This document shows positions 1 through 7,609 of a stretch of DNA of 64,000 nucleotides, piece by piece (positions within the stretch are counted from its first letter, which is position 1; each line of letters begins with the position of its first letter). The DNA comes from Caldifarciminota bacterium UBA6260 (lineage in GTDB: Bacteria > Hydrothermota > 32-111). The translations under genes were made by a program, and so were the position numbers. Where the stretch lies: the NCBI GenBank assembly GCA_002441125.1, contig DJVI01000009.1:19136-83135 (forward strand), written 5' to 3'. The notes under the pieces are model-generated. The model worked only from the letters and a program-made list of their open reading frames with translations. It was not told the origin of the DNA and made no database searches.

Positions 1-1556
1 ACAATTTCCAGCATCATTCCAACAGGAAAGGCGCCTGAACCAACGGCAGGATCGCAAACACGGATGTTTTCTAATTTTTCATCTATAAGTTTAGCATTAT
101 TCTTTATACTTTCAGGCATCTTAATCTTTTTATATTTCCCATTATATTCCGGGTTTTCTTCTATCCTTGCAATGACAAGTTTATCGTGTTCAATTGTTAT
201 ATCTCCGTATTTAATAAGTATTTCAATATCTTCTTTTTTCACCTTGCCTTCACATTCTGTTGCTAAATAATTTATCAAACTCTCCTGGCACATATAATGA
301 ACAATCTCACGAGGAGTATAATATGCCCCCTGACCTTTTCGCAAGTTCTCTTCAATCAGGTTTTCAAAAACTTTACCAAGTAATTCAGGATCAAGAGCGA
401 CCTCTTTTTCAAGTGGCTCATCTTCTTGCACAGTAAAATTATACCTATCAAAAACATCAAGAATGCCAGTGCCTATATCTCCTTCTTTCGTTTTTTCATT
501 ATTAGAGAACAATTCATTAGGAATAATTAAATCTTTTTTTTGCCAGTCGTAGTTGTTTACTGGTTCAAAAAGACCACCATTTAAAAATGGGATTTTACAA
601 TCAAAATAGTTTGAATATGTTGAATCTGCCTGATTTGTTCTTGGATTATTTAATGTGTTATAAAACAATACTTCAAGATAATCATTAAAGAAATTTTTCT
701 TTTCTTCACTGCACTTTTTAAATAATGAACGCAGAAAATTCCTGTCCCCTTCTCCCCAGTTTTTATCTTTTGGAACACCAAGCCAACCCTTCTTTTGTAA
801 AAAATAGAGGAAGACTATTTGACCTAAAAGTTTTTTGGAAAAGTCTGATGTTTTTATCTTTTTATTTTCAAATTCTTCTTTAACATTATTATCATTTTTA
901 ACAATTGTTTCAATGGTATTATTTAATTTCTGATATAGGCTAAGGTATTGACTAAGAAATTCTTTTGTAATTTTTTCAACACTAAACGCTTTTTCAAGTT
1001 GTTCTAATGTGGGATTATTTACATCATCTTGTAAAATAGGGAGTAATTGTTGTTGAGCAGTATGATTGGGCTCATTTTTGCCTACCAGAAAAGAATATCT
1101 ACGAGCAGGTGTAAACTCTTCTTCTCCTTTTGGCTTGCCTGATTTTGTTTGTGTTAATTTGTATTCCTTTTTAACCAGAGAAAAACGCCAATCGTCAAGT
1201 TCTGGTGAAACAAAAGCAACAACAGCAGCATCTTTTTCTTTAACAGAACCATATTTACCAGCAAGATAACCTGCAATAAAATTTCGTTGCATTGTCCTGG
1301 CACGTTCAATTGAAGTTTCTTTTTTTAAGTAAACTATTAAAATATCAATTCTTTTGTCTTCTGATACATATTTGCCAACTCGTTCGTATTTGTTAATATA
1401 TGGCTCATATGTATCTGGTATGTATTGTCCATGATATTCAAACGGTTCCAAAGAAATTTTATTAAATAAGTTCTTTACAAAATAGACAAATCTTTCCTTT
1501 TCAAAAGAGTTTTCAAATGTTTCTCTTATCAATTTTATAGCAGATTTTTTATCCAT
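1..1556 (-). CDS. Eco57I-like DNA adenine methyltransferase / R-M protein (3' part cut by window edge)
   Basis: The frame stays open from an ATG at 1556 down to the left edge, so about 518 N-terminal residues are visible. Near residue 410 is the segment GAYYTPREIVHYM, typical of gamma-class N6-adenine methyltransferases. Close to the edge is the SAM-binding motif DPAVGSGAFPVGM (motif I). The catalytic NPPY motif must lie beyond the window. The N-terminal ~180 residues (TSIERARTMQRNFIAGYLAG, later EEFTPARRYSFLVG) match what I know of long Eco57I/type-IIG-like proteins, in which one polypeptide carries methylation and sometimes cleavage. The gene starts 3 nt after the stop of the PLD-helicase gene, so the two are one transcript and probably one defence system. 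Whether it also carries a nuclease or target-recognition domain cannot be seen. Confidence 0.85.
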   Translation of the reverse strand, partial: MDKKSAIKLIRETFENSFEKERFVYFVKNLFNKISLEPFEYHGQYIPDTYEPYINKYERVGKYVSEDKRIDILIVYLKKETSIERARTMQRNFIAGYLAGKYGSVKEKDAAVVAFVSPELDDWRFSLVKKEYKLTQTKSGKPKGEEEFTPARRYSFLVGKNEPNHTAQQQLLPILQDDVNNPTLEQLEKAFSVEKITKEFLSQYLSLYQKLNNTIETIVKNDNNVKEEFENKKIKTSDFSKKLLGQIVFLYFLQKKGWLGVPKDKNWGEGDRNFLRSLFKKCSEEKKNFFNDYLEVLFYNTLNNPRTNQADSTYSNYFDCKIPFLNGGLFEPVNNYDWQKKDLIIPNELFSNNEKTKEGDIGTGILDVFDRYNFTVQEDEPLEKEVALDPELLGKVFENLIEENLRKGQGAYYTPREIVHYMCQESLINYLATECEGKVKKEDIEILIKYGDITIEHDKLVIARIEENPEYNGKYKKIKMPESIKNNAKLIDEKLENIRVCDPAVGSGAFPVGMMLEI

Positions 1557-1559
1557 AAA

Positions 1560-4500
1560 TTAGCCTTCTTTAATAAGGTATTCAGAAAGTATAACTTCTC
1601 TCGGACCAGATGTCTGCCCTGGTAACTCAGAGCTTGGTGTTTTAAAAAATGTTTCAGGAATATTCTTCTTTATTATTCCATATATTTTTAAGTAATTGTT
1701 TTCTTTTCCAATTTTTTTTATTATATTTTTAACTGTTTGTTTAGGTATAACTCCTTCTTCAAGTAGAATTAGAACTTTGTTTAAATACTCTTCATCATCT
1801 TCAGTAAAACCTTTCATTTTTGATATTGCCTTTATTAAAATCTTTAATCTTACATCACTACTTTTACCACCTTTGGTTTTAACTTCTTGAATATCTTCAA
1901 CTAATGATGACTTAAAAGCATCTTTGTTCTTGTCTAAGTAGTCATAATATTTCTGACCTATTTTTTCTCGTTTAGTATCTTTGTTTGATTTCAATATTTC
2001 TGCTGTTTGAAAGAAATCCAATTCTTTTGTTGATTCTGCGTTACTAATAAACATTTTTCTTAATTTACCTTTTCTAAAAAAAGTTATTACAGATTCTTTA
2101 TCAACAGAATGAATTTTAGCACTTCGTGCTTTTTTAGGTAAGCGTTTTATTTTTTCAAATAAGTCAGGATTATTGTCCCTGATATTTCTGAGTTCAGAAA
2201 GGTATTTAAGTTCGGACTCTTCTGATTCCTCACCTTCAATAACTTCTTTAGAATTTAACCTTTTGAAAAGTTCAAATGAATTGACCTCTTCCCCTTCAGT
2301 TAAATAAGATGCATCTTCACCAAGAATATTGTGGAAAGCCTGCAATTTTCCAATAGCTGCTTCTTCTAATTTTATTTCTTCATTTGATTGGACTGTCGGA
2401 AAGAAATTATAAATAAAAATTTTATCAAACTGTGTATCTACTCTGTTTATACGACCTACTCTTTGAATTATACGAACAGGATTCCAAGGAATATCATAAT
2501 TTATAATAACATTGGAACGATGAAGATTAACTCCTTCAGAAAGAATATCTGTGGTAATTAAAATTTTTATATCGTCTTTTGGCTTACTGCTTTTTGGATC
2601 AAAATTTTCAATTATTTTTTCCTTTATAGGAGCACCTGATTTGCTGGAAAATGATATAACAGCGTCTTTATACATACTCTTTAAATTCTTTTCAAGATAT
2701 TCCGCTGTTTCCATTGATTCGGTAAAAACAATTATCTTATTTTCTTTCAATATTTTATCTGTTGATAGTTTATGTATAAACTCATTGATTTTAGGGTCTG
2801 TTGTTATATCTTCCCAAAGCGTTTTTATTTCTTTTAAAATTTTTAAGTCATTGTTCAGGTCTTCAATAAATTCTGGTCTAAATTCATTTATTTTATATTT
2901 TCTAACTTTTTCTTCTTCAATCAATTTCATTATTTCATCAATATTGTCATTTTCTAAAAGGTCAAATATTTTATTGGTATATTTTTTACTGATGTAAATA
3001 GTTCCTTTATCGAACATATTGATAAATTGCTCATAAGAATATATAAATCTATCAAGTGTATTTTTAAACGCAAAAAAACTGCTTTCAAGCCTTTTGACAA
3101 GCAACACCTTCATAAATACTTTTAAATTTTTCTGTCCAATTTCCTCCTCTTGGATAGGATTTTCTAAATATAAGAGCGGTGTATATCTGGAATACTTAAA
3201 TAGTTTTATTTTATTTATTGTTTCATTAAAAATAAAATCTGTCTTTTCATCAAATTTATAATATAGTCTTTTAGGTGTCTTTACATCGGGGAACTTTAAC
3301 CCTTTTTTTGTCAGGTCTTTACTGAAATACTTTTTTATATCTTCTCTTGTTCTGCGAACTATAAGATATTTCAGGACATCTTCCCTTATCTTTTTTGAAT
3401 TATCTTTCATGATTTTTATATATTTATCGAATTCTTTTAATCGGTCTATTCCTTTTAGTCGTTTTTGCAATGTATTAAAATATTTTTCCAGATTTTTTAT
3501 ATTAGGAATTGTGCTATTTCTTCCTTTTTGAAATAGTTTTATCTGACTTAATATATCATTTGGAGTATTGTTCTGCGGTGTAGCTGAAATCAAAATTACC
3601 CTTTTCCCCCAGCATATCTGTTTTAATTTTTCATAAGTTTGCGTTGACTCATTACGAAACCTGTGTGCTTCATCTATAAAAACATTTTTGTATTCTCTTT
3701 TTTTTGTTATTTCAATTATATCATCTAACTTCCCTAACGACTCTACAATAACTGGAACATGAAAATCCTGAAATGTGCTTTCCCAATAATCTTTAAGGAT
3801 TGGTGGACAGATAACTAAATTACGACCATCTAACTGTTGTGCCAGCATTGCAGAAATATATGTCTTACCAAGACCTACTACATCTGACAGGAATACACCG
3901 CCATATTCTTCTAATTTATTTTTAGCATCACTTACTGCTTCCCGTTGATATTCAAAATTCATAAAACCGTGCGGAACATCAGGTGTGTTTATTTCCTCTT
4001 GATCAATATTTATTGTTTCCTTAAAATATTCATACAAATATTTTAAGTAGAGTTCGTAAGGAGTTATACTCTCATTAACCCATGTTCTGGTCTTGATTGT
4101 TTCAATATATTCCTGCGAGATATCCACTGAATTCTCCCACAATTTGTTAAATGCAGTGATAGCAAATTCATAATCAGACGGGTTTTTTAGTTCAACATTA
4201 AATTCTAAGTTTTCTTTAAGACCAGCCTTAGTAAAGTTGCTCGAACCTGTAATAACTCTTCCTATATCTCTATCATTCTCTTTAAAAGTCATGATATAAA
4301 GTTTTGAATGTATATTTTCAGTAGGATATGCTTTAATCTCTATTTTCCCCTTTTGTACCCATTCAACGAATTTTGACACACCTTCTTCAACATTATGATT
4401 ATCATCCGAATACTCCATTTCTTTTATAATGGAGCCATTAATTTTTTCTTTAACTTCAGAATAAGAATAGTAGAGGTTTAGTTGTTCATTTAATCTTGCT

Positions 4501-4718
4501 TTTTCAATATTTTCCATAGTTTCCTTATCAGTACATATTCCAACTAAGATCCTTATTTTTTCAGTATTCTCTAAAGATTTATAAAGTTCATAAAAACCGC
4601 TCATATAAAAATACCCAACCAAGACATCAAAATAACGAGTATCTTTTATAAGTAATTTGAATCTTTCAAGAAGGCTTTTATCTTTTTCGTTGGTAATAAA
4701 TGTTAAATCTGAATCCAT
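1560..4718 (-). CDS. PLD-nuclease / SNF2-type helicase fusion (defence-associated)
   Basis: A 1052-residue protein. Residues 1-200 form a phospholipase-D-like nuclease domain with one HxK motif (H137, K139 in ENIHSKLYIM) and the following GSSNFTKAGL, as in PLD endonucleases; a single HKD half-site suggests dimerisation. A superfamily 2 helicase follows: Walker A DVVGLGKT (279-286), DEAH (349-352), SAT (378-380), then the C-terminal helicase lobe with a VVGL-independent set including TTDILSEGVNLH and QRVGRINRVD. The last ~200 residues are charged and unassigned. Family knowledge: PLD-helicase proteins are found in restriction-like phage defence and DNA-translocation systems. It leads a two-gene unit with the Eco57I-like methyltransferase. 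The ATG is preceded by AGGGG, and a sigma70-type promoter lies about 65 nt upstream. It lacks the separate subunits of classical type I or III R-M, so the exact type is unknown. Confidence 0.88.
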   Translation of the reverse strand: MDSDLTFITNEKDKSLLERFKLLIKDTRYFDVLVGYFYMSGFYELYKSLENTEKIRILVGICTDKETMENIEKARLNEQLNLYYSYSEVKEKINGSIIKEMEYSDDNHNVEEGVSKFVEWVQKGKIEIKAYPTENIHSKLYIMTFKENDRDIGRVITGSSNFTKAGLKENLEFNVELKNPSDYEFAITAFNKLWENSVDISQEYIETIKTRTWVNESITPYELYLKYLYEYFKETINIDQEEINTPDVPHGFMNFEYQREAVSDAKNKLEEYGGVFLSDVVGLGKTYISAMLAQQLDGRNLVICPPILKDYWESTFQDFHVPVIVESLGKLDDIIEITKKREYKNVFIDEAHRFRNESTQTYEKLKQICWGKRVILISATPQNNTPNDILSQIKLFQKGRNSTIPNIKNLEKYFNTLQKRLKGIDRLKEFDKYIKIMKDNSKKIREDVLKYLIVRRTREDIKKYFSKDLTKKGLKFPDVKTPKRLYYKFDEKTDFIFNETINKIKLFKYSRYTPLLYLENPIQEEEIGQKNLKVFMKVLLVKRLESSFFAFKNTLDRFIYSYEQFINMFDKGTIYISKKYTNKIFDLLENDNIDEIMKLIEEEKVRKYKINEFRPEFIEDLNNDLKILKEIKTLWEDITTDPKINEFIHKLSTDKILKENKIIVFTESMETAEYLEKNLKSMYKDAVISFSSKSGAPIKEKIIENFDPKSSKPKDDIKILITTDILSEGVNLHRSNVIINYDIPWNPVRIIQRVGRINRVDTQFDKIFIYNFFPTVQSNEEIKLEEAAIGKLQAFHNILGEDASYLTEGEEVNSFELFKRLNSKEVIEGEESEESELKYLSELRNIRDNNPDLFEKIKRLPKKARSAKIHSVDKESVITFFRKGKLRKMFISNAESTKELDFFQTAEILKSNKDTKREKIGQKYYDYLDKNKDAFKSSLVEDIQEVKTKGGKSSDVRLKILIKAISKMKGFTEDDEEYLNKVLILLEEGVIPKQTVKNIIKKIGKENNYLKIYGIIKKNIPETFFKTPSSELPGQTSGPREVILSEYLIKEG

Positions 4719-4783
4719 ATTTTTTCCCCTAAGTTAATATCTTGATATTTTTTTATTCTTTATAAAATAAATTTAATTTGGTT

Positions 4784-4812
4784 ATTATAAATCACAATTA
4801 TTTTATTGTCAA
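4784..4812 (-). promoter_or_regulatory. sigma70-type promoter of the PLD-helicase/methylase cassette
   Basis: On the minus strand, TTGACA (4807-4812) and TATAAT (4784-4789) are separated by 17 bp. Predicted transcription start is near 4777, giving a leader of about 58 nt that ends with a Shine-Dalgarno AGGGG before the ATG at 4718. The leader is much longer than at the other promoters in the window. Confidence 0.7.
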
Positions 4813-4864
4813 CTTTTTTGAATAAACAATATATTTTTAGGTGTTTATAAATTTGTTATTATAA

Positions 4865-5056
4865 GTAGATAAAGTTTTTTTAAAAACAAAAAACATTGGC
4901 CGTGCAGCAGTGATTGCAAACTCAATAATAGATTTCAGAGTTATGAGTCCTGTCTTTGACCAATTTGACAAAATTGTTTCAAGATCAAAAATGTCACACT
5001 GTCAAGCACCGTCCCCAATATTATCCTTAAAACAAAAATTTGATTTGTTGTTTTAA
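4865..5056 (+). pseudogene. relic coding fragment / mobile-element remnant in the 425-bp gene-poor gap
   Basis: Between the helicase and CofE-like genes lies the only gap above 300 bp (4719-5143). Its middle is less AT-rich than the rest of the intergenic DNA. It holds an open frame without a start codon or ribosome site; the translation includes IGRAAVIANSIIDFRVMSP and ends at a TAA at 5054-5056. On the reverse strand, 5000-5016 reads GGGGACGGTGCTTGACA, which resembles sequences I have seen near IS200/REP-associated transposase elements; this is a recollection, not a match I can run. I do not recognise the protein. It could be a decayed gene tail or the end of a lost insertion. Confidence 0.3.
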
Positions 5057-5107
5057 TATGTTTTTGCAATGATCGGAGAAGAGAAAAATTCATTTGTAAA
5101 TTTTTTC

Positions 5108-5135
5108 TTGAACTAAAAATTTTTATCTTTATACT
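5108..5135 (+). promoter_or_regulatory. promoter of the cofE-like/murJ/acpS operon, leaderless type
   Basis: TTGAAC (5108-5113), 16-bp spacer, TATACT (5130-5135), then only 8 nt to the ATG at 5144. There is no Shine-Dalgarno. The predicted transcript begins at or just before the start codon. Confidence 0.65.
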
Positions 5136-5143
5136 TTTTTAAT

Positions 5144-5947
5144 ATGTATGAAATTTTAAAAATTTACGCCTTTATTGTAAGAAAATTTATAAATAAAAAA
5201 AAGAACATCAAAAAGATGCATCCCCATTTAAAAAAGGGATATGAAGAGTATTTGAAGTTAAAAGATAAAGAAATAGTTGAAATAGAAAATAGAAAATTTA
5301 AAATAATAAAAATAAAGACAAAAATTTTTCAGGGTGGAGAGGATCTTATTGGTTACATATATGAAAACTTAAAAGAGAGTTTAAAAGATAATGATATTTT
5401 AACTGTTGCTGAATCTATAATAGGTGTAACACAGAATAGAGCATATAGAGTTGATGAGATAAAACCATCAAAATGGGCTTACTTTTTATACCCTTGGGTA
5501 TCAAATGTTGATTATGGAACTGGACTTGGTATGGCTGAAACTATGGAATGTGCTATCAGAGAGGTAGGTTTGAAAAGGATTTTAAAAGCTACCTTTTTTG
5601 GTTTTTTGGATAGAATACGAAAAAAAAGCGGTTCATTCTATAGGATAGCAGGGAAAGAGGTTAAGAGCATTGATTTTAAGAAGAACCATCCTATACCTTT
5701 CAAAGGTTCCAACAACTATATAGTCCTTTCACCAAAAGAACCAGAGATTTTTGCAAAAAAAGTTTACAAAAAATTTTCAAAAAATATTTTTGTCTCTGTT
5801 GTAGATGCCAACAATGTTTCAGTAGATGTACTTGCACTCTATCCTGAAGATAAAAAAATAGAAAAAATCATATATAATGTTATGAAAGGAAATCCAGCTG
5901 GACAGGACGATGAAAAAACACCTATCATTATTATCAGAGAAATTTAA
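5144..5947 (+). CDS. F420-0:gamma-glutamyl ligase-like (CofE-like) protein
   Basis: A 267-residue protein with the CofE-fold signature: AESIIGVTQNRAYRVDEIKP, then GTGLGMAETMECAIREVG, a KSGSFYRIAG segment and a late GNPAGQDDEKTP. In F420-producing organisms CofE adds glutamate to F420-0. The bacterial homologues in genomes without other F420 genes have no proven substrate, and no other F420 gene is seen here, so I call it only CofE-like. The first ~45 residues are basic and precede the domain. It is first in an operon with murJ (38-nt overlap) and acpS. The start is fixed by a promoter ending 8 nt upstream. Confidence 0.75.
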   Translation: MYEILKIYAFIVRKFINKKKNIKKMHPHLKKGYEEYLKLKDKEIVEIENRKFKIIKIKTKIFQGGEDLIGYIYENLKESLKDNDILTVAESIIGVTQNRAYRVDEIKPSKWAYFLYPWVSNVDYGTGLGMAETMECAIREVGLKRILKATFFGFLDRIRKKSGSFYRIAGKEVKSIDFKKNHPIPFKGSNNYIVLSPKEPEIFAKKVYKKFSKNIFVSVVDANNVSVDVLALYPEDKKIEKIIYNVMKGNPAGQDDEKTPIIIIREI

Positions 5948-7244
5948 ATCGAACTTTTTTAAGTCCATATTTTCAACTTCAATACTGATAGGTATATCGA
6001 GATTTACAGGTTTTTTAAGAGAGGTTGTCTACTCAGCATATCTCGGGACATCAAGGATAATGGATGGTTTTTTAGTTGCTTTTCTGATACCCAACTTTTT
6101 CAGAAGGATATTGGGAGAAAGGGCAGCTGAATCAGTTTTTTTACCAATGTATATAAGGGAGAGAGAAAAAAGTGAAAAAGATGCTAACGATTATATGTCA
6201 ATTTTTTTCACAACAGTATCAATTATTTTGATTTTAGGAATAATAGTTCTTTACATATTCTCTCCTCTAATACTAAAAATCCTTGCTCCGGGTTTTGACA
6301 AAGAAACTTTTAACATATCTTTGAAGATAACCTACATAATTCTTCCATACATGTTTTTCATAGGAATATACAGTTTTTTAGGTTCTCTTCTTGAATCTTA
6401 TAAAAGATTTTCTCTATATAACATCTCTCCTCTTTTATTCAACATTGTGATGGTTGTGGCTATTCCACTCTTTTATAAAAAAAATCCAGTTCTAACAATA
6501 TCCTTCTCAGTTCTTGTCGGAGTTATAGCTCAAACAGCTATACTTTTTTTAGGTTTAAAAAATTTACCTGTTAAATTCAGGTTCAAAATTTCTTTCAAAG
6601 ATGAAAGGATAAAAAGAACATTTTATCTTCTTCTCCCAATAATACTTGCAAGTTTTATAGAAAAAAGTGCTATATATATTGACAGGATTTTTGGGTCAAT
6701 ACTTGGTACAGGTGCTATATCCTCACTGCATTTTTCCTTTCTTTTAACCGACCTCCCTTTTGCAGTTTTTTCGATAGCTATTTCAAAAGTCATCCATCCT
6801 TACATTTCAGAGAAAGAAGTTTATTCCTCAAAAAATAATTTCAAAAAGTATATAAAAAGAGGTATTATTTTAAATGTGATGATACTTTTACCAATAACTT
6901 TATTTTTTATAATATTTGCAAAAAGTATAATAAGGATAGTTTACTTAAGAGGTGAATTCAACATAAATTCTTTGAATATGACTTACCTTCCATTCATATA
7001 TTATACAGTGGGACTGATACCAATGGGGTTGATACAAGTTTTTGCAAAAGGTTTTTATTCTCTTCTAAACACAAAAACTCCCCTTTATGTTTCAGGTTTT
7101 GCTATGTTAATTAATGTATTTCTTAATATAATTCTTATGCCAAAATTTAACATCGCTGGAATAGCGCTTGCGACATCCCTATCATACTGGATACACGCGA
7201 TATACCTTTACTTTAAATTAAAAAAGAATATGGACAGATTATGA
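5910..7244 (+). CDS. murJ: MurJ/MviN-family lipid II flippase
   Basis: An integral membrane protein of 444 residues. It has the N-terminal MurJ signature: SRFTGFLREVVYSAYLGTSR, followed by PNFFRRILGERAAESVFLPM. Hydrophobic segments recur along the whole length. MurJ moves lipid-linked peptidoglycan precursor across the inner membrane, which fits the lysine/DAP genes in this window. It is shorter than the ~510-550 residues common in the family, probably lacking one or two C-terminal helices. The start overlaps the end of the CofE-like gene by 38 nt and has only a weak AGGA near it, so a somewhat later start is possible. Its stop overlaps acpS by 4 nt (ATGA), indicating translational coupling. 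Confidence 0.9.
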   Translation: MKKHLSLLSEKFKSNFFKSIFSTSILIGISRFTGFLREVVYSAYLGTSRIMDGFLVAFLIPNFFRRILGERAAESVFLPMYIREREKSEKDANDYMSIFFTTVSIILILGIIVLYIFSPLILKILAPGFDKETFNISLKITYIILPYMFFIGIYSFLGSLLESYKRFSLYNISPLLFNIVMVVAIPLFYKKNPVLTISFSVLVGVIAQTAILFLGLKNLPVKFRFKISFKDERIKRTFYLLLPIILASFIEKSAIYIDRIFGSILGTGAISSLHFSFLLTDLPFAVFSIAISKVIHPYISEKEVYSSKNNFKKYIKRGIILNVMILLPITLFFIIFAKSIIRIVYLRGEFNINSLNMTYLPFIYYTVGLIPMGLIQVFAKGFYSLLNTKTPLYVSGFAMLINVFLNIILMPKFNIAGIALATSLSYWIHAIYLYFKLKKNMDRL

Positions 7245-7609
7245 GAATTTCAAATGGAATAGATATTATAGAAATCGAAAGGATCAGAAAAAAATTTGAA
7301 AGAGATCTCAAATTCAAAGAAAAAATATTCACACAAAAAGAGTTGAAGCAGGTTGAAGGCCTTGAAATAGAATATATAGTTCTCGCCGGAAAATGGGCTT
7401 CAAAAGAAGCTTTTTCGAAAGCACTTGGAACTGGTATTGGGAAAGAGTTGGATTGGAAAGATATCCAGATAAGTAACGATATTACGGGTAAGCCTCAGGT
7501 TGAAGTTTCAAAAGATATTATAGAAAAATATGGTATAGAAGAGATTTCTTTATCAATATCACATATCAAAGATTACGCTGTTGCTTCAGTTGTCATCCTT
7601 TTCAATTAA
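7241..7609 (+). CDS. acpS: holo-[acyl-carrier-protein] synthase
   Basis: A 122-residue AcpS-type phosphopantetheinyl transferase, normal length for the family. It transfers 4'-phosphopantetheine from CoA to acyl carrier protein for fatty acid synthesis. Visible motifs: GIDIIEIERI with the metal-binding Asp8, then KWASKEAFSKALGTGI with Glu56, and a closing SISH segment. It follows murJ with an ATGA overlap. Its last 24 bp overlap the 3' end of the convergent repeat-protein gene. Confidence 0.95.
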   Translation: MRISNGIDIIEIERIRKKFERDLKFKEKIFTQKELKQVEGLEIEYIVLAGKWASKEAFSKALGTGIGKELDWKDIQISNDITGKPQVEVSKDIIEKYGIEEISLSISHIKDYAVASVVILFN

